This document shows, in pieces, positions 7,525 to 13,328 of a DNA stretch of 13,900 bases. The translations under genes were made by a program, and so were the position numbers. Numbering within the stretch: the first letter of the stretch is position 1; every line of letters starts with the position of its first letter. The DNA is from Bacillota bacterium. GTDB lineage: Bacteria; Bacillota; Clostridia; Christensenellales; CAG-138. The notes under the pieces are model-generated. The model had not been told where the DNA came from. It saw only the letters and a list, made by a program, of their open reading frames with translations, and ran no database searches. The stretch spans positions 1-13,900 of the forward strand of contig JAEWMV010000176.1 in assembly GCA_023393045.1 (NCBI GenBank), written 5' to 3'.

Positions 7525-7650
7525 CGGTCAAGCAGAAGCCCCGCTTCTCACCCGCCGGCGAAACAGTCAGGCGCGGTCAAAACAAAAAAACATCGACGTA
7601 TGTTGTTTGTTGTTTGCGGGCTTCGCGCCCGCAAATTTTTATTTTGGAGG
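7525..7650 (+). ncRNA. Attenuator leader of the infC operon (L20-leader type)
   Basis: About 125 transcribed bases precede the infC SD and contain ordered secondary structure. There is a hairpin AGAAGC/GCTTCT at 7534-7548, an imperfect A-rich/T-rich hairpin at about 7581-7612, and a terminator stem at 7613-7635. An alternative pairing joins CCCGC (7551-7555) plus AAACA (7561-7565) with TGTTTGCGGG (7611-7620). It would break the terminator, as an antiterminator should. In Firmicutes, L20 is known to repress infC-rpmI-rplT by promoting leader termination; I infer the same here from position and architecture. I did not verify the L20-binding fold. Confidence 0.7.
7613..7640 (+). terminator. Leader terminator (attenuator) of the infC operon
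   Basis: A perfect 9-bp stem TTTGCGGGC / GCCCGCAAA with a 5-base loop TTCGC is followed at once by five T, then ATTTT. It ends only six bases before the infC SD, so it must be read through for any infC expression from the promoter at 7490. Confidence 0.85.
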
Positions 7651-7662
7651 TGTCCGAATATA
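7646..7662 (+). promoter_or_regulatory. Ribosome-binding site and AUA start of infC
   Basis: GGAGG (7646-7650) is followed nine bases later by ATA, in frame with the conserved IF3 sequence. No ATG, GTG or TTG lies at usable distance in that frame: the next, TTG at 7678, is 27 bases from the SD and already inside the conserved ELLINEE block. The SD therefore fixes an AUA start. Confidence 0.8.
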
Positions 7663-8175
7663 GCCAGCCAAGAACTCTTGATCAATGAGGAAATCCGCGA
7701 CAGGGAAGTCCGGCTCATCGACGAAAAGGGCAACCAGCAGGGCGTTGTCACCATCGACGTCGCGCTCCGGATGGCCGAAGAGGCCGACCTCGATCTTGTG
7801 AAAATCGCGCCGCAGGCAGCGCCGCCGGTCTGCAAGATCATGGACTATGGCAAGTATCGTTTTGAACAGACCAAACGTGAGAAGGAACAGCGTAAGAACC
7901 AGAAAATCATCGAGATCAAGGAAATAAGGCTCTCGGCGACGATCGACCAGCACGACATGGAAGTTAAAGCGAAGGCTTGCACCAAATTCCTCAAGAACGG
8001 AGACAAGGTCAAGGTTTCGATCCGCTTCCGCGGCCGCCAGATACGGCACGGGGACATCGGGCTGGAAGTCATGAACGCTTTCTTCGAAATGGTGAAGGAA
8101 AACGCTATCATCGAGCGCCCCGCCAAGCAGGAAGGCCGCAACATGACGATGACGCTCACGCCAAAGGCAAATTAA
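7660..8175 (+). CDS. infC: Translation initiation factor IF-3, AUA start codon
   Basis: From 7660 this encodes 171 residues, the normal size of IF3. The conserved N-terminal region is ELLINEEIRDREVRLID, followed by the IF3-N domain (about 5-75), a lysine-rich linker around KREKEQRKNQK, and the IF3-C domain with IRFRGRQIRHGDIG. IF3 binds the 30S subunit, checks the initiator tRNA and codon, and prevents premature 50S joining. The start is the rare codon ATA at 7660-7662, nine bases after GGAGG (7646-7650). A GTG at 7519 lies between the -10 box and the expected transcript start, and an ATG at 7600 lacks an SD and sits in the attenuator, so both are rejected. Non-AUG starts in infC are known to let IF3 repress its own translation. 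Confidence 0.92.
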   Translation: MASQELLINEEIRDREVRLIDEKGNQQGVVTIDVALRMAEEADLDLVKIAPQAAPPVCKIMDYGKYRFEQTKREKEQRKNQKIIEIKEIRLSATIDQHDMEVKAKACTKFLKNGDKVKVSIRFRGRQIRHGDIGLEVMNAFFEMVKENAIIERPAKQEGRNMTMTLTPKAN

Positions 8176-8204
8176 ACTATTTCCAAGAGGAGGATGAATA
8201 CCCC

Positions 8205-8402
8205 ATGCCAAAGATCAAGACCCACAGGGGTGCAGCAAAAAGGTTCAGCCTTACCAAGAACGGCAAAATCAAGCGCTCCAAGGCTTACAAGAGCCACATC
8301 CTGACCAAGAAGGACACGAAGCGCTTGCGCGGCCTGCGCCAGACCGGCTATATCGCCGAGGTCGAGCAGAAGAAGATCCGCGAACTCATTCCGTATAAGT
8401 AA
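8205..8402 (+). CDS. rpmI: 50S ribosomal protein L35
   Basis: This 65-residue basic protein starts MPKIKTHRGAAKRF and contains LTKNGKIKRSKAYKSHILTKK and RLRGLRQTGYI, the L35 signature over its full usual length. It is a late-assembly protein of the large subunit. It starts 29 bases after infC in the conserved infC-rpmI-rplT order. AGGAGG lies 11 bases before the ATG, a rather long spacing. The ATG touching that SD (8194) is out of frame and leads nowhere. L35 synthesis is usually coupled to its neighbours in this operon. Confidence 0.97.
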   Translation: MPKIKTHRGAAKRFSLTKNGKIKRSKAYKSHILTKKDTKRLRGLRQTGYIAEVEQKKIRELIPYK

Positions 8403-8417
8403 GGAGGAACAGGTAAC

Positions 8418-8774
8418 ATGGCAAGAATCAAAAGGGCGGTAAACGCCGTTAAGAAGCGCCGCAAGGTGTTTAAGCTTTCCAAGGGCTATTTCGGCGCGAA
8501 GAGCAAGCAGTACCGCGCCGCGTCCGAGCAGGTCATGAAGTCCATGGCCTACGCCTACGTCGGCCGCAAGAACAAGAAGCGCGAGTACAGGAAGCTGTGG
8601 ATCGCGCGCATCAACGCCGGCGCGAGGCTCTGCGGCAGCACCTACAGCCGCATGATCAACGGCCTCAAGCTCGCGGGCGTGGACGTCAACCGCAAGGTGC
8701 TCGCGGATCTCGCGGTCAGCGACATGAACGCGTTTGGCGAACTCGTCAAGGTCGCCGATAAGGCAAGGGCATAA
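8418..8774 (+). CDS. rplT: 50S ribosomal protein L20
   Basis: This 118-residue basic protein starts MARIKRAVNAVKKRRKVFKLSKGYFG and carries YRAASEQVMKSMAYAYVGRKNKKREYRKLWIARINAGAR, diagnostic of L20 and full length. L20 binds 23S rRNA early in large-subunit assembly. In Firmicutes it also represses its own operon by binding the leader, here at 7525-7640. It begins 15 bases after rpmI with its own AAGGAGG, and ends just before a strong terminator. Confidence 0.98.
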   Translation: MARIKRAVNAVKKRRKVFKLSKGYFGAKSKQYRAASEQVMKSMAYAYVGRKNKKREYRKLWIARINAGARLCGSTYSRMINGLKLAGVDVNRKVLADLAVSDMNAFGELVKVADKARA

Positions 8775-8779
8775 AACAT

Positions 8780-8806
8780 TCAAAAAGCGGCGGCGCCGCT
8801 TTTTGA
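8780..8806 (+). terminator. Terminator of the infC-rpmI-rplT operon
   Basis: A perfect 12-bp stem TCAAAAAGCGGC / GCCGCTTTTTGA with a 3-base loop GGC begins six bases after the rplT stop. The A5/T5 arms give a U tract on either strand, so it may act in both directions. Confidence 0.88.
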
Positions 8807-8962
8807 GCTTACGCGCTTTGCCTGAAATGCTCCGCATTTCCGGGCGGCCCAGCGCGAGAAGACCGAAAGCCTGCGGCTTTCATCCGTTTCGGCGTACACG
8901 CCGCCGAAGCCGGATTATCGTCAAGGAGCTGCGGCCCCTTGACAATCCCCATGGTTATAGTT
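8807..8962 (+). other. Structured intergenic stretch of successive hairpins
   Basis: Between two terminators lie at least three nested or adjacent inverted repeats. CGCGCT/AGCGCG encloses GAAATGC/GCATTTC. Then comes GAAAGCC/GGCTTTC. Next, ATCCG/CGGAT encloses TTC/GAA and GGCG/CGCC. Finally there is GTCAAGG/CCTTGAC. No open frame here looks real. It may be a folded leader RNA for the methyltransferase gene or an interspersed palindromic repeat; the sequence does not decide. TATAGT at 8956-8961 is a weak -10 candidate. I recognise no known riboswitch core or T-box motif. Confidence 0.6.
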
Positions 8963-8995
8963 AAACCGGGCGGATGCGTAATCCGTCCGGTTTTT
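8963..8995 (+). terminator. Intrinsic terminator directly before the methyltransferase RBS
   Basis: A 13-bp stem AAACCGGGCGGAT / ATCCGTCCGGTTT with one G-T wobble and loop GCGTA runs into TTTTT and TTATAAGG. It ends three bases before the SD AAGGAG (8998-9003) of the next gene. No promoter fits between it and the start codon, so it is positioned like an attenuator. Confidence 0.8.
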
Positions 8996-9008
8996 ATAAG
9001 GAGAAGCC

Positions 9009-9773
9009 ATGCTCATTGAAAGCACGCGCAACGAAAGGGTGAAGCTTGCCCGCGCGCTCGACTCCAAGAAGGGCCGCAGCGAGCAGGGGCTTCACTTCAT
9101 AGAAGGGGACAAGCTCGTGCGCGAGGCGGTCGTATCGGGCGCGCAGATTGCGGAAGCCTTCATCGAGGAAGGCCACGATCTGATGGCGGCGGTGCTCGAG
9201 GGGAGCGGCGCGAAGGTCCATGCCGTCACGCGCGCCGTGATGGAGAGCCTTACGCATACCGAAACGCCGCAATGGGTATGCGCCACCGTGAGAACTCCTG
9301 CTAAGGAGCTGCCCTCATATTACCCGGCGGGCCTCGTCGTGGCGCTCGACGGGGTGCAGGACCCCGGCAATCTCGGCACCATCATCCGCACGGCGGACGC
9401 CATGGGCGCCGCGGGCGTGCTGCTGGGCGAGGGCTGCGCAGACCCGTATGCGCCAAAGCCGCTTCGCGCGGCGATGGGCTCCGTGTACCACCTTGACCTA
9501 TGGCAGGGAACGCTTGCCGCCGAGCTTGCGCGCATGAAGGAGCAGGGCTTTGCGCTCGTATGCGGTCACCTCAAAGGCGAAAGCGTTTTGCCCGAGCCGG
9601 GGGAGAGGTGCGCGCTTGTGATAGGCAGCGAGGGGGCGGGCGTTTCCGACGAAGCGGCGGCGCTGTGCGATAAATACAGGCTGCCCATGTACGGTTTCGC
9701 GGAATCGCTCAACGCGTCGGTCGCGGCGGGCATTATCATTTATGAACTGGCGCGCAGGATGCATGAATCTTAA
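9009..9773 (+). CDS. TrmH/SpoU-family RNA 2'-O-ribose methyltransferase
   Basis: This 254-residue protein has an N-terminal RNA-binding substrate domain (about 1-95) starting IESTRNERVKLARAL with FIEGDKLVREA. A C-terminal SPOUT domain (about 108-252) carries the three family motifs: DGVQDPGNLGTIIRTADA with N121 and R127, VIGSEGAGVS (E208), and ESLNASVAAG with S233 and N235. Such enzymes use S-adenosylmethionine to methylate a ribose 2'-OH in 23S rRNA or tRNA. The exact target cannot be read from sequence, so I give no symbol. The SD AAGGAG is five bases before the ATG. It follows two terminators and a structured gap, so it is probably a separate, perhaps attenuated, transcription unit. Confidence 0.92.
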   Translation: MLIESTRNERVKLARALDSKKGRSEQGLHFIEGDKLVREAVVSGAQIAEAFIEEGHDLMAAVLEGSGAKVHAVTRAVMESLTHTETPQWVCATVRTPAKELPSYYPAGLVVALDGVQDPGNLGTIIRTADAMGAAGVLLGEGCADPYAPKPLRAAMGSVYHLDLWQGTLAAELARMKEQGFALVCGHLKGESVLPEPGERCALVIGSEGAGVSDEAAALCDKYRLPMYGFAESLNASVAAGIIIYELARRMHES

Positions 9774-9803
9774 GCGTTTGTAAACAAATGTCAAACACGC
9801 GCG

Positions 9804-9830
9804 AGGCCGCTTGAAAAGGCGGCCTTTTCT
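9804..9830 (+). terminator. Terminator of the methyltransferase gene
   Basis: A 7-bp stem AGGCCGC / GCGGCCT with an 8-base loop is followed by TTTTCT. The loop also contains the -35 box of the next promoter. Confidence 0.75.
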
Positions 9831-9839
9831 GTCTAAAAT
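9811..9839 (+). promoter_or_regulatory. Promoter of the SpoIID-like gene, predicting a leaderless mRNA
   Basis: TTGAAA (9811-9816, 5/6) and TAAAAT (9834-9839, 5/6) are 17 bases apart. The -10 ends seven bases before the ATG at 9847, so transcription would begin at or next to the start codon. No SD precedes that ATG. Confidence 0.6.
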
Positions 9840-9846
9840 TGTAACT

Positions 9847-12600
9847 ATGAAAAAACTGGTGAGCGTACTATGCGCTGTTATCATACTTGCCCTGCTCCTG
9901 CCCACGTCCGCGCTTGCCGAGGGCGACGGGGAGGCGAACGGCGTTTACGACCCGTTTGCGCCGGAGAATCAGGATAACGGCGTCGCCCCGGAGGAGCGCC
10001 ACACCTACGACCCGGAGGTGGGCTTCCGCCCGTATTCCCTTGCGGCCTCCACCGACCCGCGCTACGTCAACGTGCTGCTTTCCCAAAATAGCCACACGAG
10101 TTCTACGGTCACCTTCACGGGCAATTACGCCCTTTGCGACGCCTCCGATACGCCTGTTTTTCAAATCACAAGCGACTATGCCTATACCATAACCCTCAAC
10201 GGAACGAACATTGAGCTTCGCGTGGCGGACGGCGCGCTGCTCTATTCCGCCTCTGCGTTTTATTTCAAGGAATACGCGCCTCCCGCGGGACTTGACTACA
10301 ACTATTTCAAGGTGGCGCAGGTATCAAACGGCGATTCACCGTCGGATCGCATCTACAAGGGGGAATTAAACTGTTACTTTAAAGCCAAAAGCGGCTCGTA
10401 TTCCGGGATGTGGGCAGGGATATACCTCGTCAACCGTGTTTACACCGAGGAATACCTAAAAGGCGTTTTGCCCGCGGAGATGGGCTCCGGCAGAGCGACG
10501 GCGGCGCTGCAGGCGCAGGCGGTCGTCGCGCGCAACTATGCAGTGAAGTCGAAGCGCACCGACGGGCGCATATTCGACCTGTACGATTACAACGCGAGCC
10601 AGGTCTATTTCGGCCTCTATGTATTTGACGACACAAGCGCTGCCGTGGACGCGACGGCGGGCAAGGTACTCACCTACGGGGGCAGCGTCATCCGCGCGTA
10701 CTATTGCAACACCAACGGCGGCTATACGGAGATATCCACCAACGAGTGGACGGGCGAGGGACAGAGCGGGCCCGAATCCGTGCGCTATGACGAATACGAT
10801 TTGATGGCGACCGCCTATGTGGAGCAAGTGACCATACCGGCAGCGTTTACGCCCGGTAACACCTACATGACCTCCCTAATCACAAATGCCCTAATCCCCG
10901 CATTATTGCCTACATATCCCGGGCTTACGGTAAGCAACGTTACCTTTACTTCCGTCTCCATGGCAAACGGCGCGTGTTACGACGCCGCGTGCCGCCATCA
11001 CGACGGCGTGGACGCGACCAAGATATGCACACACTTCTGCTCGATAGACTTGACCTTCACGGGCGTCGTCGCAGGAGGGACGGCGATTATCACCCCTGTC
11101 GTCATCAACCTGAAGGATATCGATTTCTATATCAATCCCGCCAACGGCAGGCCTTTGGGTTTTTTCACGCAGTCACGTCTGAGCCACTATTGGCTCATAG
11201 AGAATAAGGACGGCGGTGGTACTGTCGTCAGCTACACCATCCGCCACGCTCGCCACGGCAGCGGCGTAGGCCTTTCCCAGCAGGGCGCCATCGAGCGCGC
11301 GAAAGCGGGACAAACCTGCGCGCAGATACTCGCCTTCTATTTTCCGGAATGCACGCTGGAGCAGCATTCCGCCCTCACCGCACCGGACGCGCTTACGGAC
11401 ATTTCCACCGTCACGTTCGCAGAAAACCGCGCGGTGCTCGGGCACGATGCGTATGTGTACGCCAAATCAAACGCCAATTCGCTCATTCTCGGCATACTGC
11501 CCGCGGAGACTTGCGTCACCATTACAAGCTCAAACGAAACATGGGTCAAAATCAATTACGGCGCCGGCTCGGGCTATTTGCAGAAAACCGCGCTGAACAG
11601 AACGTTTACAAAGGCCGCCGTCACGAATATAGTAAGCTCGCTTACCGTGCGCAACGCGCCGAATGCGGATGCAGGCGCCATCGGCACGGCGTATCCGGGC
11701 AATGTGTTCGTCCTGCTCGACGATAACGCGGCTGCGGCGTATCACAAAATCAGCTTCAGCGGCCAAACGGGCTATATCTCCGCGCGCTATTCAAAGCTGC
11801 TCACGGCCGACGCGGCGGGGGACGAAGCGGGCTTAACGTCCTACCCCATCAGCGTTGCCATCCCCGCGGGCTATACAGACACAAAGCTGTGGGTGGACGG
11901 TGTGCCCTATCAGGGTACGGTGCAGGGCGGCACCCTCACGGCGCAGGTATACACCAACGTAGCGACCAACGCGGTGATGTACTTTTACAACGAGGCGGCC
12001 ACGCCCAGAGGAATGAGCGTTTGGCTCTTATCCTATAGCGGCGGCACATATACGGCAACGCCCGTGAGCGGCTTTACGGATCTATTATCCTATCACGGCT
12101 TTTCCGCGAGGATCACGGGGGAAAGCGGCATCCGCTTCAAGAGCGGCATCGATCAGAATGTAAGAAATACGCTGATAGCGACCGGAATTTCCGGCTATAG
12201 GCTCGTCGAGTACGGCACGGTATCCTTCCACTACCCGCAGTACTATGACTCGTATCCGTTCGTCATCTGTGAGAACGACGAGCTTCCGACGGGATACGGA
12301 AAATCGTACTGGAAAGAAGGCAGCACGACCTATGATTTCATTGTCGAAACGGTTGACGGGCGCATACGCTTCGCGTCCGTGCGCGTGGGCATCGACGATG
12401 CGAATCTTGCGACGGAGTTCATTTTCCGTGCTTACATCAAGCTAACAAATGGCACAAAAACCATTATTCTGTACGGTGCGCCCATGACGAGAAGCATCTA
12501 TACTATAGCTAAGTATTATATGGATAGGGGCGATTATGCAAGCGATTCCCCGGAGGGAATTTTCCTCAACAGAATCATAAATTATGTTGAGAGCCATTGA
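9847..12600 (+). CDS. Secreted SpoIID/LytB-domain cell-wall protein with two SH3-like repeats and an unrecognised C-terminal domain
   Basis: From ATG 9847 this is 917 residues. A signal peptide MKKLVSVLCAVIILALLLPTSALA ends in a type-I cleavage site (ALA-EG). A SpoIID/LytB domain spans about 190-505, with LPAEMGSGRATAALQAQAVVARNYA (E211 aligns with the catalytic Glu of SpoIID lytic transglycosylases), YYCNTNGGYTE, and HGSGVGLSQQGA (470-481). Two bacterial SH3-like repeats follow at about 526-585 and 592-652. The C-terminal domain (about 751-917, GFSARITGESGIRFKSGI) resembles beta-rich domains in clostridial surface proteins, but I cannot name it. It probably trims peptide-free glycan outside the membrane. 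It is far longer than sporulation SpoIID (about 340). An insertion at 377-398 has four Cys and three His. A TTG at 9811 could add 12 residues but lies in the terminator loop and before the expected transcript start. Confidence 0.85.
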   Translation: MKKLVSVLCAVIILALLLPTSALAEGDGEANGVYDPFAPENQDNGVAPEERHTYDPEVGFRPYSLAASTDPRYVNVLLSQNSHTSSTVTFTGNYALCDASDTPVFQITSDYAYTITLNGTNIELRVADGALLYSASAFYFKEYAPPAGLDYNYFKVAQVSNGDSPSDRIYKGELNCYFKAKSGSYSGMWAGIYLVNRVYTEEYLKGVLPAEMGSGRATAALQAQAVVARNYAVKSKRTDGRIFDLYDYNASQVYFGLYVFDDTSAAVDATAGKVLTYGGSVIRAYYCNTNGGYTEISTNEWTGEGQSGPESVRYDEYDLMATAYVEQVTIPAAFTPGNTYMTSLITNALIPALLPTYPGLTVSNVTFTSVSMANGACYDAACRHHDGVDATKICTHFCSIDLTFTGVVAGGTAIITPVVINLKDIDFYINPANGRPLGFFTQSRLSHYWLIENKDGGGTVVSYTIRHARHGSGVGLSQQGAIERAKAGQTCAQILAFYFPECTLEQHSALTAPDALTDISTVTFAENRAVLGHDAYVYAKSNANSLILGILPAETCVTITSSNETWVKINYGAGSGYLQKTALNRTFTKAAVTNIVSSLTVRNAPNADAGAIGTAYPGNVFVLLDDNAAAAYHKISFSGQTGYISARYSKLLTADAAGDEAGLTSYPISVAIPAGYTDTKLWVDGVPYQGTVQGGTLTAQVYTNVATNAVMYFYNEAATPRGMSVWLLSYSGGTYTATPVSGFTDLLSYHGFSARITGESGIRFKSGIDQNVRNTLIATGISGYRLVEYGTVSFHYPQYYDSYPFVICENDELPTGYGKSYWKEGSTTYDFIVETVDGRIRFASVRVGIDDANLATEFIFRAYIKLTNGTKTIILYGAPMTRSIYTIAKYYMDRGDYASDSPEGIFLNRIINYVESH

Positions 12601-12614
12601 TGGGAGTTGAACGA

Positions 12615-13268
12615 ATGAGACAATCGAGAAAATCATTAAAACTAATCATCACGATGCTCGGCACGGCGCTGGCCGCGTCGCTCATCGTAATTGCCATATT
12701 GCTTTTGAACAATGTGCAAGGGCCTTCCGAAGTTAACTTGGGGGATTTCATCTATGACGACCCGGCGGACGGACTGCCGCCGGTGCGCATCCTCTCCGGC
12801 ATGGTCCAGTATCAGAGCGACGCGAAAGAATGGCTTGACCTTGTGACGCTTGCCGAGCTGTTTGAAAAGTACGGCGGCAACGTCGCAACCGCGCTGCCCA
12901 CCGAAACGCCGCGGCAAACGACGCCGCCCGCAGTGTCAAACAGCCCGACGGCCACGCCCGGCACTTCACCCTCGCCTACACCGTCGCCCACGCCTACGCC
13001 GACAGGTACGCAGAAGGCCACAAGCAGCCCGAAGCCGAGCGCCACGGTGAAGCCGACGACTACGGTAAAACCCACTACCACGGTGAAGCCGACGACCACG
13101 CTTCCGCCCGTTACCCAAACGCCGCGGCCTTCAACCGCCGCTCCTACGACGCAGAGACCTTCCACGCCGAATCCCACGACCGCACCGCCGACGCAGACTC
13201 CCGGCGGAGGAGACGGCGGAGATATTACGCCCGCGCCCAGCGACGGCTACGGTGGAGATATGGATTAA
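12615..13268 (+). CDS. Membrane-anchored Pro/Thr-rich wall-spanning protein, unknown function
   Basis: This 217-residue protein is not one I recognise. A short basic N-terminus is followed by one membrane segment (about 10-31, ending LIVIAILLLNN) without a clear cleavage site, so it is probably an N-terminal anchor. Residues about 34-92 form a small acidic region (GDFIYDDPADG, KEWLDLVTLAELFEKYGG). Residues about 95-200 are almost entirely Pro, Thr, Ser and Ala, including three VKPTTT-type units. The tail is Gly/Asp-rich (GGGDGGDITPAPSDGYGGDMD). Such stretches usually cross the peptidoglycan in extended, sometimes glycosylated, form. The start at 12615 has GGAG eight bases upstream; ATG 12600 overlaps the previous stop and lacks that spacing. 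It lies 14 bases after the SpoIID-like gene, so the pair is probably an envelope operon. Confidence 0.75.
   Translation: MRQSRKSLKLIITMLGTALAASLIVIAILLLNNVQGPSEVNLGDFIYDDPADGLPPVRILSGMVQYQSDAKEWLDLVTLAELFEKYGGNVATALPTETPRQTTPPAVSNSPTATPGTSPSPTPSPTPTPTGTQKATSSPKPSATVKPTTTVKPTTTVKPTTTLPPVTQTPRPSTAAPTTQRPSTPNPTTAPPTQTPGGGDGGDITPAPSDGYGGDMD
13047..13100 (+). repeat. Three tandem 18-base units in the Pro/Thr-rich gene
   Basis: Three units of GTN-AAR-CCN-ACN-ACN-ACG encode VKPTTT, VKPTTT and VKPTTT before LPP. The units differ mostly at third codon positions. This suggests selection on the peptide, or an old duplication, rather than recent slippage. Confidence 0.85.
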
Positions 13269-13283
13269 TTGGGCTATCGTATC

Positions 13284-13307
13284 AAAAAGGGAGGCATTAC
13301 GCCTCCC
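13284..13307 (-). terminator. Intrinsic terminator of the SGNH hydrolase gene, shared convergent gap
   Basis: A perfect 7-bp stem GGGAGGC / GCCTCCC with a 5-base loop is followed on the minus strand directly by TTTTT. On the plus strand the tail is only ATAACTTTT, so termination of the Pro/Thr-rich gene would be weaker. Confidence 0.8.
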
Positions 13308-13328
13308 ATAACTTTTGCCAATTGAATT

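Noticed and set aside
7519..7659. N-terminal extension of IF3 from GTG 7519
   Set aside because: The GTG lies directly after the -10 box, upstream of the expected transcript start. The extension would be encoded by the attenuator hairpin and is not IF3-like.
8734..8964. 76-codon plus-strand frame running from rplT through its terminator
   Set aside because: It starts inside rplT, crosses a strong terminator and the hairpin region, has no SD, and is dominated by Arg from the inverted repeats.
8939..8967. TTGACA at 8939-8944 as a -35 box for the methyltransferase gene
   Set aside because: It is the 3' arm of a GTCAAGG/CCTTGAC hairpin, and no acceptable -10 lies 16-18 bases downstream; the TATAGT is only 11 bases away.
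9811..9846. TTG start for the SpoIID-like protein with a 12-residue extension
   Set aside because: The codon is in the terminator loop and upstream of the predicted transcript start; the signal peptide is complete and typical from ATG 9847.
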